A stretch of 28,157 bases of DNA, taken from a virus. Under the pieces are notes generated by a model, which saw only the letters and a list, made by a program, of their open reading frames with translations, was not told the DNA's origin and searched no databases. The position numbers and the translations under genes were made by a program. Shown here in pieces: positions 21,120-28,157 of the stretch; position 1 is the first letter of the stretch; each line of letters starts with the position of its first letter. The stretch is from positions 1-28,157 of the IMG/VR virus record IMGVR_UViG_3300025133_000482; one strand, given 5' to 3'.

Positions 21120-22414
21120 TACTCTACCTTCCTTATGATTAACTCACACTCATCCTTCCAAGTGTCAGTTGTATATGTACCGTCTGAATCGTCTACCTCG
21201 ACATCCATCTCAATATACTGACCAGCAGTTAGCTCTCTTTCGGTATCCAGATGAACACTGAAGTCACCATAATTACTACCTCTGTGATATCCCCTTGCGG
21301 CTCCTGCATGTGTATTAGAGCCGTCTATCCTGACCCTCATAACCAGAGTAGTTCGTCCAGACCCTGAAGGGTTCAGACCTATATGACCTGTGATTTGATA
21401 CCTGCCAGCTTCAACAACAGTACATCGGCTAGGGTTAGTTGATGTGCTGTGTGTATAGTAGTCAGTATCTATACGGTCAGGAGTCTTATCCCACTTTACT
21501 TGATTGTTAGTCCCGTTTACCCCTCCTAAGTTCTGGTTGGCGACTTGCCTGAGGTGAGCTACGGGCCGCTTAAAACCATTGTCAAGATAACCATCTTGAG
21601 TGAGCCTACCTACCTCTACATTAGCATCGACCGTCCACTTAAAGTCACCTGATATGGCTTTGTGTGTCATTGACTCAGCTATATAACCTGCGCCTGATTC
21701 AGTATCTGCATCCTCGTCATATGCAATGTGTAGAGAGTTACCGAAAGCACCGTATGTGAAACCTTGGGTAAGAGACTGTCCTATGAAAGGTGCCTCACTA
21801 CCACCAGCTTCCAACTCACCAGTAATAGTTCTGCCTTCTATCTTCAGGTTAGCAGTGCCATCACTTAGTGTTAGAGTTGTGGTGTAATCTATCTGATCAG
21901 TATCTATCCCATCGGCTGTTGTGGTAGCGACTTTTACTCCATCATAGTATAGATCAACACTCCCCCCTGCTGTGGCCCCAATAGCATTATCACCGTCTAC
22001 CGATGTAAGGAATGAAGAACCAGCTTGTATATACAGAGGGACATAAGAGCTTGAGGTATTTATGGATTGGATCATCCCGTTATTACCCGAGTTGCCTAAC
22101 CGTAGGCCGCCACCAGTCTGTCCTGCTTCTATAGTCCCATTTATCGCTAGTGCATAGGTTCCGTGTATAGACGTACCTATTGCCATCTTACCTGTAACAT
22201 CTAGGTTACCAGTAAGCGAGTCTGTGGTATTTAATAGGTAGTCTGTATGGGTATGTGATGTAGGGGAGTAGGATAAAGATATCCCTCCCGCTGTAGACCC
22301 ATCACCAACAAACAACTCATGGTCATCTGTTGTCCACAATAACTCACCTGTCTCAGGTGTAACTCCAGAGCGAGATGCTTCCAATCCTGTCTTGATATAG
22401 ACTTTGTTCGGCAT
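21119..22414 (-). CDS. Tail fibre / receptor-binding-type protein, 431 aa
   Basis: Residues 20-45 (ETGELLWTTDDHELFVGDGS) match the small N-terminal domain of phage fibres and tropism determinants (GELxWxTDxxxLFVGDGST). A shaft with repeats follows (NLDVTGKMAIGTSIHG, DNAIGATAGGSVDLYYDG). The C-terminal about 145 residues form a distinct beta domain (RYQITGHIGLNPSGSGRTTLVMRVRIDG) resembling C1q/TNF-like jelly rolls used as trimeric receptor-binding heads. It is the third of three adjacent fibre genes overlapping by one base each. The head identity is inferred from the pattern. Confidence 0.72.
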   Translation of the reverse strand: MPNKVYIKTGLEASRSGVTPETGELLWTTDDHELFVGDGSTAGGISLSYSPTSHTHTDYLLNTTDSLTGNLDVTGKMAIGTSIHGTYALAINGTIEAGQTGGGLRLGNSGNNGMIQSINTSSSYVPLYIQAGSSFLTSVDGDNAIGATAGGSVDLYYDGVKVATTTADGIDTDQIDYTTTLTLSDGTANLKIEGRTITGELEAGGSEAPFIGQSLTQGFTYGAFGNSLHIAYDEDADTESGAGYIAESMTHKAISGDFKWTVDANVEVGRLTQDGYLDNGFKRPVAHLRQVANQNLGGVNGTNNQVKWDKTPDRIDTDYYTHSTSTNPSRCTVVEAGRYQITGHIGLNPSGSGRTTLVMRVRIDGSNTHAGAARGYHRGSNYGDFSVHLDTERELTAGQYIEMDVEVDDSDGTYTTDTWKDECELIIRKVE

Positions 22415-23592
22415 TAAAAGGTTCCACAGTCGATCACGAGGTCATCTAATACGGTTGTCATCTTAAGAGGGGTTACTGTTTTGGTATCATTAGTACCTGT
22501 GTTAGTCTCCCCTTGGGTAGCAATCTGGATGTAGCCAGCAGTTGACTCACTAGCAGCCCCTATGTTACTCTGTACTACTGTCCAGTCAGACAGAGAGGCT
22601 GCATCACTGGAGTCTACATCAGAGATCAGCACATCACCTATCTCTACTGCTTCAGTGAAGAACGTACCTGCTGCTGTAACAGTATACATATCACCAATAG
22701 AGATTGAAGGTGTTCCTGTGTCCAACGCAGGGGTGTTTGTGGATGCGTTATACCCACCCTTGTGTGTCAGACCACCTGTAACAGCATTGTCCACATACGC
22801 CTTTACAGACTGCTGTGTGGGTACATGGGTAGCTGAGTCAGACCCCATAGCATCTTCATCTAAGATCCAGTTCCATGAAGAGGAGCCAGCATCTGTGGTA
22901 AGAACTGTAGCTGCATCATTTGCCTCCCACCCACTGTTGTTGTTGAACTCGCTCAGCTTAATCTCGCTGACAGCCTTACGACTCTCAGTGCCAGCGTTGT
23001 TCAAGATAACTTCAGTAGTACCGCTGACATCACCTGTCATGTCGGTGAGAGTGGTGAAGTCCATGTCAATAGTCTGGATATGGTCACCAGATACAGTGTT
23101 CAGATCGCCAGTCAGACCAATACCAGCAGTGATATCAACTCGTGAGATATCTCCACTACCTAACCCGAACGGTAAGTCTGATACCAGACCTTTAACGACA
23201 TTACCACTAGTGGCATCGTTATAGATTATAGTGTCACTGGTTGCAATAGCAGAACCTTCTTGGTTCGTAGCAACATCAACAAAGTTATCAGCACCCGTGT
23301 AATCCAGAGAGACAGTTACATCCCCTGTACTGCCCCCATCTGCACCAGAGACACCTGTACCAGTCGTGATGGTTTGGTTATCCTGTGCGGAAGAGTTAGG
23401 CTGTGCTGCTACACCATCTGTACCTGTTGTTACGGTAGTGGTGATCTTGGTTACGGTTGCTCCAGCAGTTCCGATAAACAGTTCACCCTCGCCATTAGGT
23501 GATCCATCTTCTGAATATGCCAACTCACCTTGATCGAGAGAAGATGGTGTGTTTGTAGATGTTGAGCGCGGAATGCGTACCTGTTGGGCCAT
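22414..23592 (-). CDS. Tail fibre-type protein, 392 aa
   Basis: It opens VRIPRSTSTNTPSSLDQGELAY (about 5-26), the same kind of GELAYS...GELFIG entry domain as the next fibre gene, then Thr/Gly-rich repeats (TITTGTGVSGADGGSTGDVTVSL), the common fibre helix THVPTQQSVKAYVDNAV (255-271) and near the end the motif TAGYIQIATQGETNTGTND...TVTP (351-376). That last motif is shared with the 325-residue protein at 17209-18186. The final residues are short with one Cys, so a separate head may be supplied by the neighbouring gene product. A host-binding fibre shaft is the likely role. Confidence 0.75.
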   Translation of the reverse strand: MAQQVRIPRSTSTNTPSSLDQGELAYSEDGSPNGEGELFIGTAGATVTKITTTVTTGTDGVAAQPNSSAQDNQTITTGTGVSGADGGSTGDVTVSLDYTGADNFVDVATNQEGSAIATSDTIIYNDATSGNVVKGLVSDLPFGLGSGDISRVDITAGIGLTGDLNTVSGDHIQTIDMDFTTLTDMTGDVSGTTEVILNNAGTESRKAVSEIKLSEFNNNSGWEANDAATVLTTDAGSSSWNWILDEDAMGSDSATHVPTQQSVKAYVDNAVTGGLTHKGGYNASTNTPALDTGTPSISIGDMYTVTAAGTFFTEAVEIGDVLISDVDSSDAASLSDWTVVQSNIGAASESTAGYIQIATQGETNTGTNDTKTVTPLKMTTVLDDLVIDCGTF

Positions 23593-24164
23593 TAGAAGTA
23601 TCCTCCATCTATGTTCATTGTGTCGATTTCTGTTTTAGTATATGCATCTGCGATAGTATAGCCAGAGATAGTCGTTGGTATGCTTGTAAGACTCGCAAAC
23701 GAATGGGAATGAGAAGAGATAGGTGCTGCTGCAATGTCCGCAGGTGAGAAAGAGCGCAACTCTGTCTCTGTCCCTGCTGCCAGTTCTGCAGGCGTGACTT
23801 GTTCCGGTAATGTGCTGCCGCTACCACCGTGGGATATGTAGGTGTCTCCACCTTTTCCTAGACTGGGAAGCTCTACTGAGTCTTCGTCTCCGTTTGAGAA
23901 CTGGAAGATGAGGGAGTCGTCTGCTCCGAGTTCAACTCCTGTGACGGAGACTCCATCTTTACCATCCATTCCCGGTGAGCCTTCAGGGCCGTCATGGCCA
24001 TCTCGGCCAACTCCCATCTCACCACGGTCACCCTTCTCTCCTTTGATGCTTGTGCCGTCTTTACCTGCTGGGCCACGCTCACCCTTCGGGCCTACTTGCT
24101 TCGTTACCGAGGCAATCTGGTCTTGCAGCCTCTTAAGGAGAGCTAGGAGGGTAAGATCGTTCAC
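23592..24164 (-). CDS. Collagen-like fibre protein, 190 aa
   Basis: A short leucine-rich helix (1-22, NDLTLLALLKRLQDQIASV) precedes Gly-X-Y repeats from about residue 25 to 71 (GPKGERGPAGKDGT...GEKGDRGEMG). The later half has a small beta region and the phrase PADIAAAPISSHSHSFASL, a usual fibre linker before the tip. Collagen-like triplets form a rigid trimeric rod. The helix could start trimerisation. Translation begins at GTG 24164 in a GTGA overlap with the portal stop. It probably forms one segment of the same fibre as the two following products. Confidence 0.8.
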   Translation of the reverse strand: MNDLTLLALLKRLQDQIASVTKQVGPKGERGPAGKDGTSIKGEKGDRGEMGVGRDGHDGPEGSPGMDGKDGVSVTGVELGADDSLIFQFSNGDEDSVELPSLGKGGDTYISHGGSGSTLPEQVTPAELAAGTETELRSFSPADIAAAPISSHSHSFASLTSIPTTISGYTIADAYTKTEIDTMNIDGGYF

Positions 24165-26134
24165 TTAGGCTGACCACTTAATTGACGAATCAGCTCTGCC
24201 TCCGCAGCTTCTTTCTTGTGGGTATCTTTATCTTTCTCTTGCTGTTCTAGCTGACGGTATCGGATGTCGAGGTCTGCCAAGCGCATCTTCTGCTCAAAGT
24301 CCTTGTCCATTTCACCATCGTTGTTCATGTCACTGTACTTCATGACAGCCTCTTTAGGCATCAGTTCAGCTTCAACTACGTTCTTCTGGGATCTGGATTG
24401 TGCTTCTCCAGCCTGCGCTTGCAGTAACTGCACTTGACTCTGAAGGACACCCATCTCTAGCTGTTCCTTCTGTTTCTGGCGCTCTGTTGCCTCTGGATCT
24501 GGTTGAGGCGGAGTCTCTAGGATCTCAATGATCTCTTCACGGTTAGTCACGTTCAAGTGCTCAATGATAGCCTTCATCACTGCTGAGTGAGCAGGACTTT
24601 CAGGGGGTAGGCTCTGGATAAGCTGGGTAAGCTGGCCTACCTCGTACTCCCGAGCTACTACGCCCAGTGAAGAGATCACAGTGAACTTGAAGTCCTGTAC
24701 TGGGTACTCCTCTGGATCGAACTGCATGTACCGATAAGCAGCCTTCTTGACCATCGGAATAACAAAGTTCTCTTGGAAGTTCACCAGTGTACGCTTCTGT
24801 CGCTTGATGATTGCGCCAAGTGACATAGACATGCCTGCTGCTGTACCTTCTCCGTTGATGCTACCTGCTAGGCCAGCAGAATCCACTGCACCTGTAGCTG
24901 ACTGTACCATCTCCTGCAAGGCTCCAGCCTGTGCAAAGGTGATCTGGTCTACCTGACCGAAGTGGAAAGGCTGAAGGATCTCATTAGGCGGCCCAGCAGT
25001 CATGAACATCTTACCGGGGCGTACCTCAAAGGTAGCACCACGAGGAACACGAGTACTGTCTACACCCATCATAGGATGAGTGGTAAGGCCGAGGGCATCA
25101 ATACGTGCTCGCATTTCAGCATCCAGTGCCTTCTGTGACATATACCCTTTCTCACAGACACCACGGCCCCAAAACCTACCGGGGACTACGTCCCAAGGGA
25201 AAGCCACTAAAGGACGATCCTTCATCATGTACGGGTTAGCAATAGCCTTCAGTAGTTGACCTTCGTTGGCCATGACTACGATAGCTTCTACGTACATGCT
25301 ATCTTCTATCTCATCCTCGTCTACACCAGCGGCTACTAGAGCTTCGCGTGGTACTAGGCCGTAGTACTTAGTAAGGCGTACACGGTCTGTAGCAGACACG
25401 GTAAGGTCACGGTCTGCCTCAATCTCTTCGTCAGCGGCAGCTACGCCTACTGTTACAGTTGAGTCGTATACACCAGATTCTTGCAGCATCTCTACAGTGT
25501 GCAGGGATACGAACTCCTCAACGATACAGCCTTGAGCATCTTCGATGCATGTAGCAGAAGGGTCGATGAGGAACTGGTGGGGCTGTATAGGGTTCAGCTT
25601 GACAATAGGGCGGGTCTGTGCCATCACCCCTGTCTGCTGTAAGGCACCGTCCATGATGTCCTGAGTTGCTGGCTTACGGACTACCTGTTCTTCGATAACA
25701 ACTTCAGCTACTCCTGTGCCGTACACAGCAGCATTAATAAGGCACTCTCCTACTGAGGAGCGTACCCTACCGATCTGGAAGTCCCTTGAGAGGTTCTCAC
25801 GAAGCAAGATCATATCCTTGTTTTCTTCGTCAGCCTTGTCATCCTCTACATCAAAGAGCAACCCTGTCTTACCAAAGGAGGCTTCTTCGATCTCAGCTAC
25901 GTTGGACTCTACAGCCTGCTGGGTAGCAGGAGCAATCAGCTTAGAACGCTCTGAGTCACGAGTCTTGTCTTCCTCTGCCCACTGGCAACGCCATAAACGG
26001 TAGTACTCTTGGAAGATGTCATCGTAGTTGGATTCATAGAAATCACGCCACTCATTAGAGCGATCCTGCACCCAGTCAACAATATCTTGATCTGTACCTG
26101 AGTGTTCTATATCTTCATCAAAGCCTGAACTCAT
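24161..26134 (-). CDS. Portal protein
   Basis: The 657-residue product begins with an acidic segment, then RDFYESNYDDIFQEYYRLW and TRDSERSKLIAPATQQAVES, the usual start of T7/P22-type portals, followed by the clip/stem region (NPYMMKDRPLVAFPWDVVPGRFWGRG) and a conserved ALDAEMRARIDALG helix. The C-terminal 100 residues are coiled coil with many Gln/Glu. A calcium-loop-like sequence D602-M-N-N-D-G-E-M-D610 lies there. The protein forms the 12-subunit ring through which DNA is packed and ejected. It follows the terminase by about 430 bases, with a small accessory interval between. Confidence 0.9.
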   Translation of the reverse strand: MSSGFDEDIEHSGTDQDIVDWVQDRSNEWRDFYESNYDDIFQEYYRLWRCQWAEEDKTRDSERSKLIAPATQQAVESNVAEIEEASFGKTGLLFDVEDDKADEENKDMILLRENLSRDFQIGRVRSSVGECLINAAVYGTGVAEVVIEEQVVRKPATQDIMDGALQQTGVMAQTRPIVKLNPIQPHQFLIDPSATCIEDAQGCIVEEFVSLHTVEMLQESGVYDSTVTVGVAAADEEIEADRDLTVSATDRVRLTKYYGLVPREALVAAGVDEDEIEDSMYVEAIVVMANEGQLLKAIANPYMMKDRPLVAFPWDVVPGRFWGRGVCEKGYMSQKALDAEMRARIDALGLTTHPMMGVDSTRVPRGATFEVRPGKMFMTAGPPNEILQPFHFGQVDQITFAQAGALQEMVQSATGAVDSAGLAGSINGEGTAAGMSMSLGAIIKRQKRTLVNFQENFVIPMVKKAAYRYMQFDPEEYPVQDFKFTVISSLGVVAREYEVGQLTQLIQSLPPESPAHSAVMKAIIEHLNVTNREEIIEILETPPQPDPEATERQKQKEQLEMGVLQSQVQLLQAQAGEAQSRSQKNVVEAELMPKEAVMKYSDMNNDGEMDKDFEQKMRLADLDIRYRQLEQQEKDKDTHKKEAAEAELIRQLSGQPK

Positions 26135-26196
26135 AGTTTTTTCTGCATCTGTATAGTTCTATCTTGAATCTCATCATTTACGCTTTTATACGCCAT
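26131..26196 (-). CDS. 21-aa microprotein directly before portal, strong ribosome site
   Basis: ATG (complement of 26194-26196) is preceded by a perfect AAGGAG (26203-26208) with six-base spacing, and the frame ends in an ATGA overlap with the portal start. The peptide begins MAYKSVNDEIQDRTIQMQ and is a polar helix. It may be a real product or a leader whose job is to couple translation into the portal gene, which has no strong site of its own. The ribosome site and coupling are seen directly; the role is inferred. Confidence 0.55.
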   Translation of the reverse strand: MAYKSVNDEIQDRTIQMQKKL

Positions 26197-26202
26197 TTGA
26201 TT

Positions 26203-26208
26203 CTCCTT
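26203..26208 (-). promoter_or_regulatory. Strong Shine-Dalgarno (AAGGAG) ahead of 21-aa ORF and portal
   Basis: This is the only good ribosome site between the secreted-protein gene and the portal. It is spaced for the 21-codon ORF, not for the portal ATG about 70 bases on, so portal translation may depend on re-initiation after that ORF. Confidence 0.55.
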
Positions 26209-26217
26209 AGCTACTCG

Positions 26218-26502
26218 TTACGGGCAGTAGTAGTAACCACCTAATGACAGTCCATTCTCACAATCCTCTGTCTGGTATCGAGGTGTAGACGGTGTAGATG
26301 GTGTTTCTACTTCTGCTTCTGCTTCTATCTCTTTAACTCCACCTTGTACTCGCTTGATCTGCTCTACAGGCCAGCTCTTCGGTACAGCTACAATCTTCTT
26401 ACCTGATGGGATCACTAACCTTTCATTATCTGAGTTGTAGCACTCTTGTGACCATGCACTAAGAGACAGCGAACAGAATATCATCAAACCGATTACTTTC
26501 AT
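26218..26502 (-). CDS. Secreted (signal-peptide) small protein between terminase and portal, 94 aa
   Basis: Residues 1-18 form a clear signal peptide (MKVIGLMIFCSLSLSAWS) with an A-x-S type cut before Gln19. The mature part has three Cys (21, 81, 93), a mixed region (VIPSGKKIVAVPKSWPVEQ), a charged Glu/Ala tract (KEIEAEAEVE) and a TPSTPSTP linker, ending in aromatic GGYYYCP. It lacks a lipobox, so it is probably periplasmic or surface-exposed. The DNA of the linker is a short tandem repeat (GAAGCA units and an ACACC(A/G)TCT unit), which can change length by slippage. No family is recognised. A host-envelope role such as exclusion of other phages is a guess. AAGGAA precedes the ATG. Confidence 0.68.
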   Translation of the reverse strand: MKVIGLMIFCSLSLSAWSQECYNSDNERLVIPSGKKIVAVPKSWPVEQIKRVQGGVKEIEAEAEVETPSTPSTPRYQTEDCENGLSLGGYYYCP

Positions 26503-26532
26503 TACAATTCCTTATTTGTTACGTTAGATTAA

Positions 26533-26568
26533 CTATTTGTCTTCTTTACAACCACTACATACCTTCAT
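26533..26568 (-). pseudogene. 11-codon Cys-knuckle ORF, possible remnant of an HNH/zinc gene
   Basis: Directly after the terminase stop (TGAATG) a tiny frame reads MKVCSGCKEDK and stops. The C-x-x-C-K-E-x-K opening is the usual N terminus of phage HNH or endonuclease VII-type proteins, so this may be what is left of a deleted nuclease gene. It may also be a short peptide or chance. Confidence 0.3.
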
Positions 26569-27828
26569 TCAATAACCGCTTACAGCGTCCAGCGGCTCCC
26601 AGTCTGACTCAAAATCTTCTGCACTTGAGTACGGCAGTATAACCATCTGGTCGATGTAAGCTAATGCGTCTAGCAAATCATCATGAACTAACGGAGAAGG
26701 GAAGTTGCTAGCCTCGTCTACGAAGTTTACATTCCACTTCTCATCCTGCTTGAGGGAGATACTGCCTCTCTCAAATCTACCACCTAAGGCCCAGAGAATA
26801 CGGTCTGTCTTCTTCTGGTTACCATGCGATAGCAGTTGTATCCTGAACACCCTAGAGGTTCTACGCATCAAGTCCTGAAGGGGCTGCATAACGGCTTGCT
26901 GTGCTATGCCCTTCTCGATGCCTACGCCCATAGGTCTGTACTTCTCTACAGCGGCGAAGATACGCTCTGCTGTTTCGTCTAGAGTCCACCTACCGAAGTC
27001 GATTTGCTCTACCTGCCAATCGCCTATGTCGTTAACGTACACACAAGCTATGGCTGAATTGTCTCGCTTGGCAGTCTTGCTGCCACGTTTCTCTTCAAAT
27101 CCTGCAAGGTCAATTGCTATGTAATGATCACCGGGTATAGACGTATCTAGTTCGTCATAGAACTTGAAGTCGTCTACCTCAAAATGCTCACTCCCTTGTG
27201 CATCGAAGGATGCCATGTATTCTTGCTGGAAAGCCCACCGAGGCAGGGTAGCCTTCGCATGGTCAATTTCACCCTTATCCAACAAGGGGTTGTCATAGCT
27301 CGTGTAGTGCCATGCTTCCCACTGGGGATCACCTCCTATTTTAGCGTCTATGTACTTGTCGTAGAAATGGTTACGACCTTCTGGTGTACCTATAAAGATG
27401 CATGTCCCCTTCATGTCTGAAAGAGCAGGCCGAAGGATGGCATCGAATACATCAGCCTTCATGAATGCGAACTCGTCCAGAACAAGGTGCTTCAAGGAAA
27501 CCCCCCGAAGAGTGTCAGGGCGATCAGCGCCCTTAAGGTATATAGTCTGACCATTTGTTAGAGTTAGTGTCAGATCGTTCTTATTATGTGTGTCTATCAA
27601 TTCCCCGCAAATTTCGTACAGTTTATCCCACATGATATCTCGGGCCATACCTTGCGTTGGTGCGACATAGAAGACCTTGCCTCTCTTGTCTGATAGCGCC
27701 GACAGTACTAAAGATACTGCGGCTAGATGGCTCTTGCCAGTACGCCTACCCGCTGCAACTACTTTGAAGCGGAGATCCGTATCCATGACTTCTAATTGCC
27801 ATGGCAACATACTGAGGTCTAACTTCAA
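26569..27828 (-). CDS. Terminase large subunit (ATPase/nuclease)
   Basis: The 419-residue motor packs and cuts DNA. Visible motifs: Walker A around 25-33 (A-A-G-R-R-T-G-K-S), Walker B with catalytic acid at 114-119 (H-L-V-L-D-E), a coupling motif FIGTPEG at 145-151, and the nuclease acids D240 (AIDLAG), E305 (GIEKG) and D383/D384 with D387 (HDDLLDALAY). Start is taken as TTG 27828 in a TTGA overlap with the upstream gene's stop, with AGGCGG at six bases. ATG 27810 (MLPWQLEV) is an alternative six codons later, but has no good ribosome site. Confidence 0.93.
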   Translation of the reverse strand: MKLDLSMLPWQLEVMDTDLRFKVVAAGRRTGKSHLAAVSLVLSALSDKRGKVFYVAPTQGMARDIMWDKLYEICGELIDTHNKNDLTLTLTNGQTIYLKGADRPDTLRGVSLKHLVLDEFAFMKADVFDAILRPALSDMKGTCIFIGTPEGRNHFYDKYIDAKIGGDPQWEAWHYTSYDNPLLDKGEIDHAKATLPRWAFQQEYMASFDAQGSEHFEVDDFKFYDELDTSIPGDHYIAIDLAGFEEKRGSKTAKRDNSAIACVYVNDIGDWQVEQIDFGRWTLDETAERIFAAVEKYRPMGVGIEKGIAQQAVMQPLQDLMRRTSRVFRIQLLSHGNQKKTDRILWALGGRFERGSISLKQDEKWNVNFVDEASNFPSPLVHDDLLDALAYIDQMVILPYSSAEDFESDWEPLDAVSGY

Positions 27829-28157
27829 TTAACGCCGCCTACCAATCGCTTGTAGTCTACCATCTCTCTATCCCACTGTTCGCCTTTCTTAGTGCGTACT
27901 TTCTGGTCATTCTTATGACCTGCCCAGTGATTATCTAACCAGAAGTCTTTATCGGTCATCTCGCCTCTAGCGAGTTCACCTACTTCATCACCTTTAGTAC
28001 GGGCTACCCAGTCTGCTAGTAGGATAGCTCTTTGTCCATCCTCACTGATCTTGGAGAAGTCTGGTATCTTCTTGCTTATTTGCTCTCTATCCGATTTGCT
28101 GAGGTCTACGCCACCGTAGTTCTTCTCAAACCACTTCAGGCGGTTACGGGCTGTAGC
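27825..28157 (-). CDS. Gene in small-terminase position, 5' end cut by window
   Basis: The frame is open from the right edge for 110 residues to TGA 27825-27827. It contains RNRLKWFEKNYGGVDLSKSDRE, a middle helix ISEDGQRAILLADWVARTKGDE, and a basic end with DNHWAGHKNDQKVRTKKGEQW. No named family is recognised from what remains. Immediate upstream placement and overlap with the large terminase make a small terminase or packaging factor likely, but a separate unknown protein is possible. Its start lies beyond the window. Confidence 0.55.
   Translation of the reverse strand, partial: ATARNRLKWFEKNYGGVDLSKSDREQISKKIPDFSKISEDGQRAILLADWVARTKGDEVGELARGEMTDKDFWLDNHWAGHKNDQKVRTKKGEQWDREMVDYKRLVGGVN

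Noticed and set aside
22562-23224. 220-codon plus-strand ORF
   Set aside because: It is antisense to a clear fibre gene, with composition mirrored from Thr/Asp/Gly codons.

Overview
The window is part of a tailed-phage genome, most likely a podovirus of a Gram-negative, probably marine, host. The virion genes are a podovirus-type set: a T7/P22-style portal, a scaffold, one HK97-fold-like coat gene, a short-tail adaptor and nozzle, and three large glycine-rich or helical ejection-type proteins. No tail tube, tape-measure or baseplate genes are seen. Base composition is moderate, and genes are packed so tightly that most neighbours overlap by 1, 4 or 8 bases (ATGA, GTGA or TTGA junctions). No tRNA, rRNA, CRISPR, integrase or insertion sequence was recognised.

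Left arm (1-5095, plus strand) is the DNA and nucleotide metabolism arm. It holds the 3' part of an endonuclease VII-type HNH nuclease (possibly frameshifted), a hidden 59-codon gene, a metallophosphoesterase, a run of very small genes including three related Cys/coiled-coil microproteins, an adenosylcobalamin-dependent (class II) ribonucleotide reductase, a DUF3310 protein and a small membrane protein. Replication genes such as a polymerase are not in the window and presumably lie to the left.

Right arm (5085-28157, minus strand, read from right to left) is the late arm: an unidentified gene in the small-terminase position (cut by the window edge), the large terminase, a short accessory interval with a signal-peptide protein and two tiny ORFs, portal, a collagen-like fibre gene and two further fibre genes, several small genes, scaffold, major capsid, a strong UUCG hairpin, two more fibre-like genes, a 763-residue mosaic protein, tail adaptor, nozzle/stabilisation protein, three internal-virion-type proteins, a small basic protein, and a lysis region with a coiled-coil membrane protein, an unlisted 44-residue secreted peptide and a 3-TM holin. 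No endolysin was recognised. The two arms converge and their last genes overlap tail to tail by 11 bases.

The most interesting signals are: a possible -1 frameshift at a perfect CCCAAAA heptamer in the endonuclease gene; the secreted-protein and microprotein interval between terminase and portal; the tandemly duplicated microgenes; fibre genes at two separate loci sharing a motif; a sharp composition change inside the 763-residue protein; and the UUCG hairpin immediately after the capsid gene, where T7 has its main terminator.
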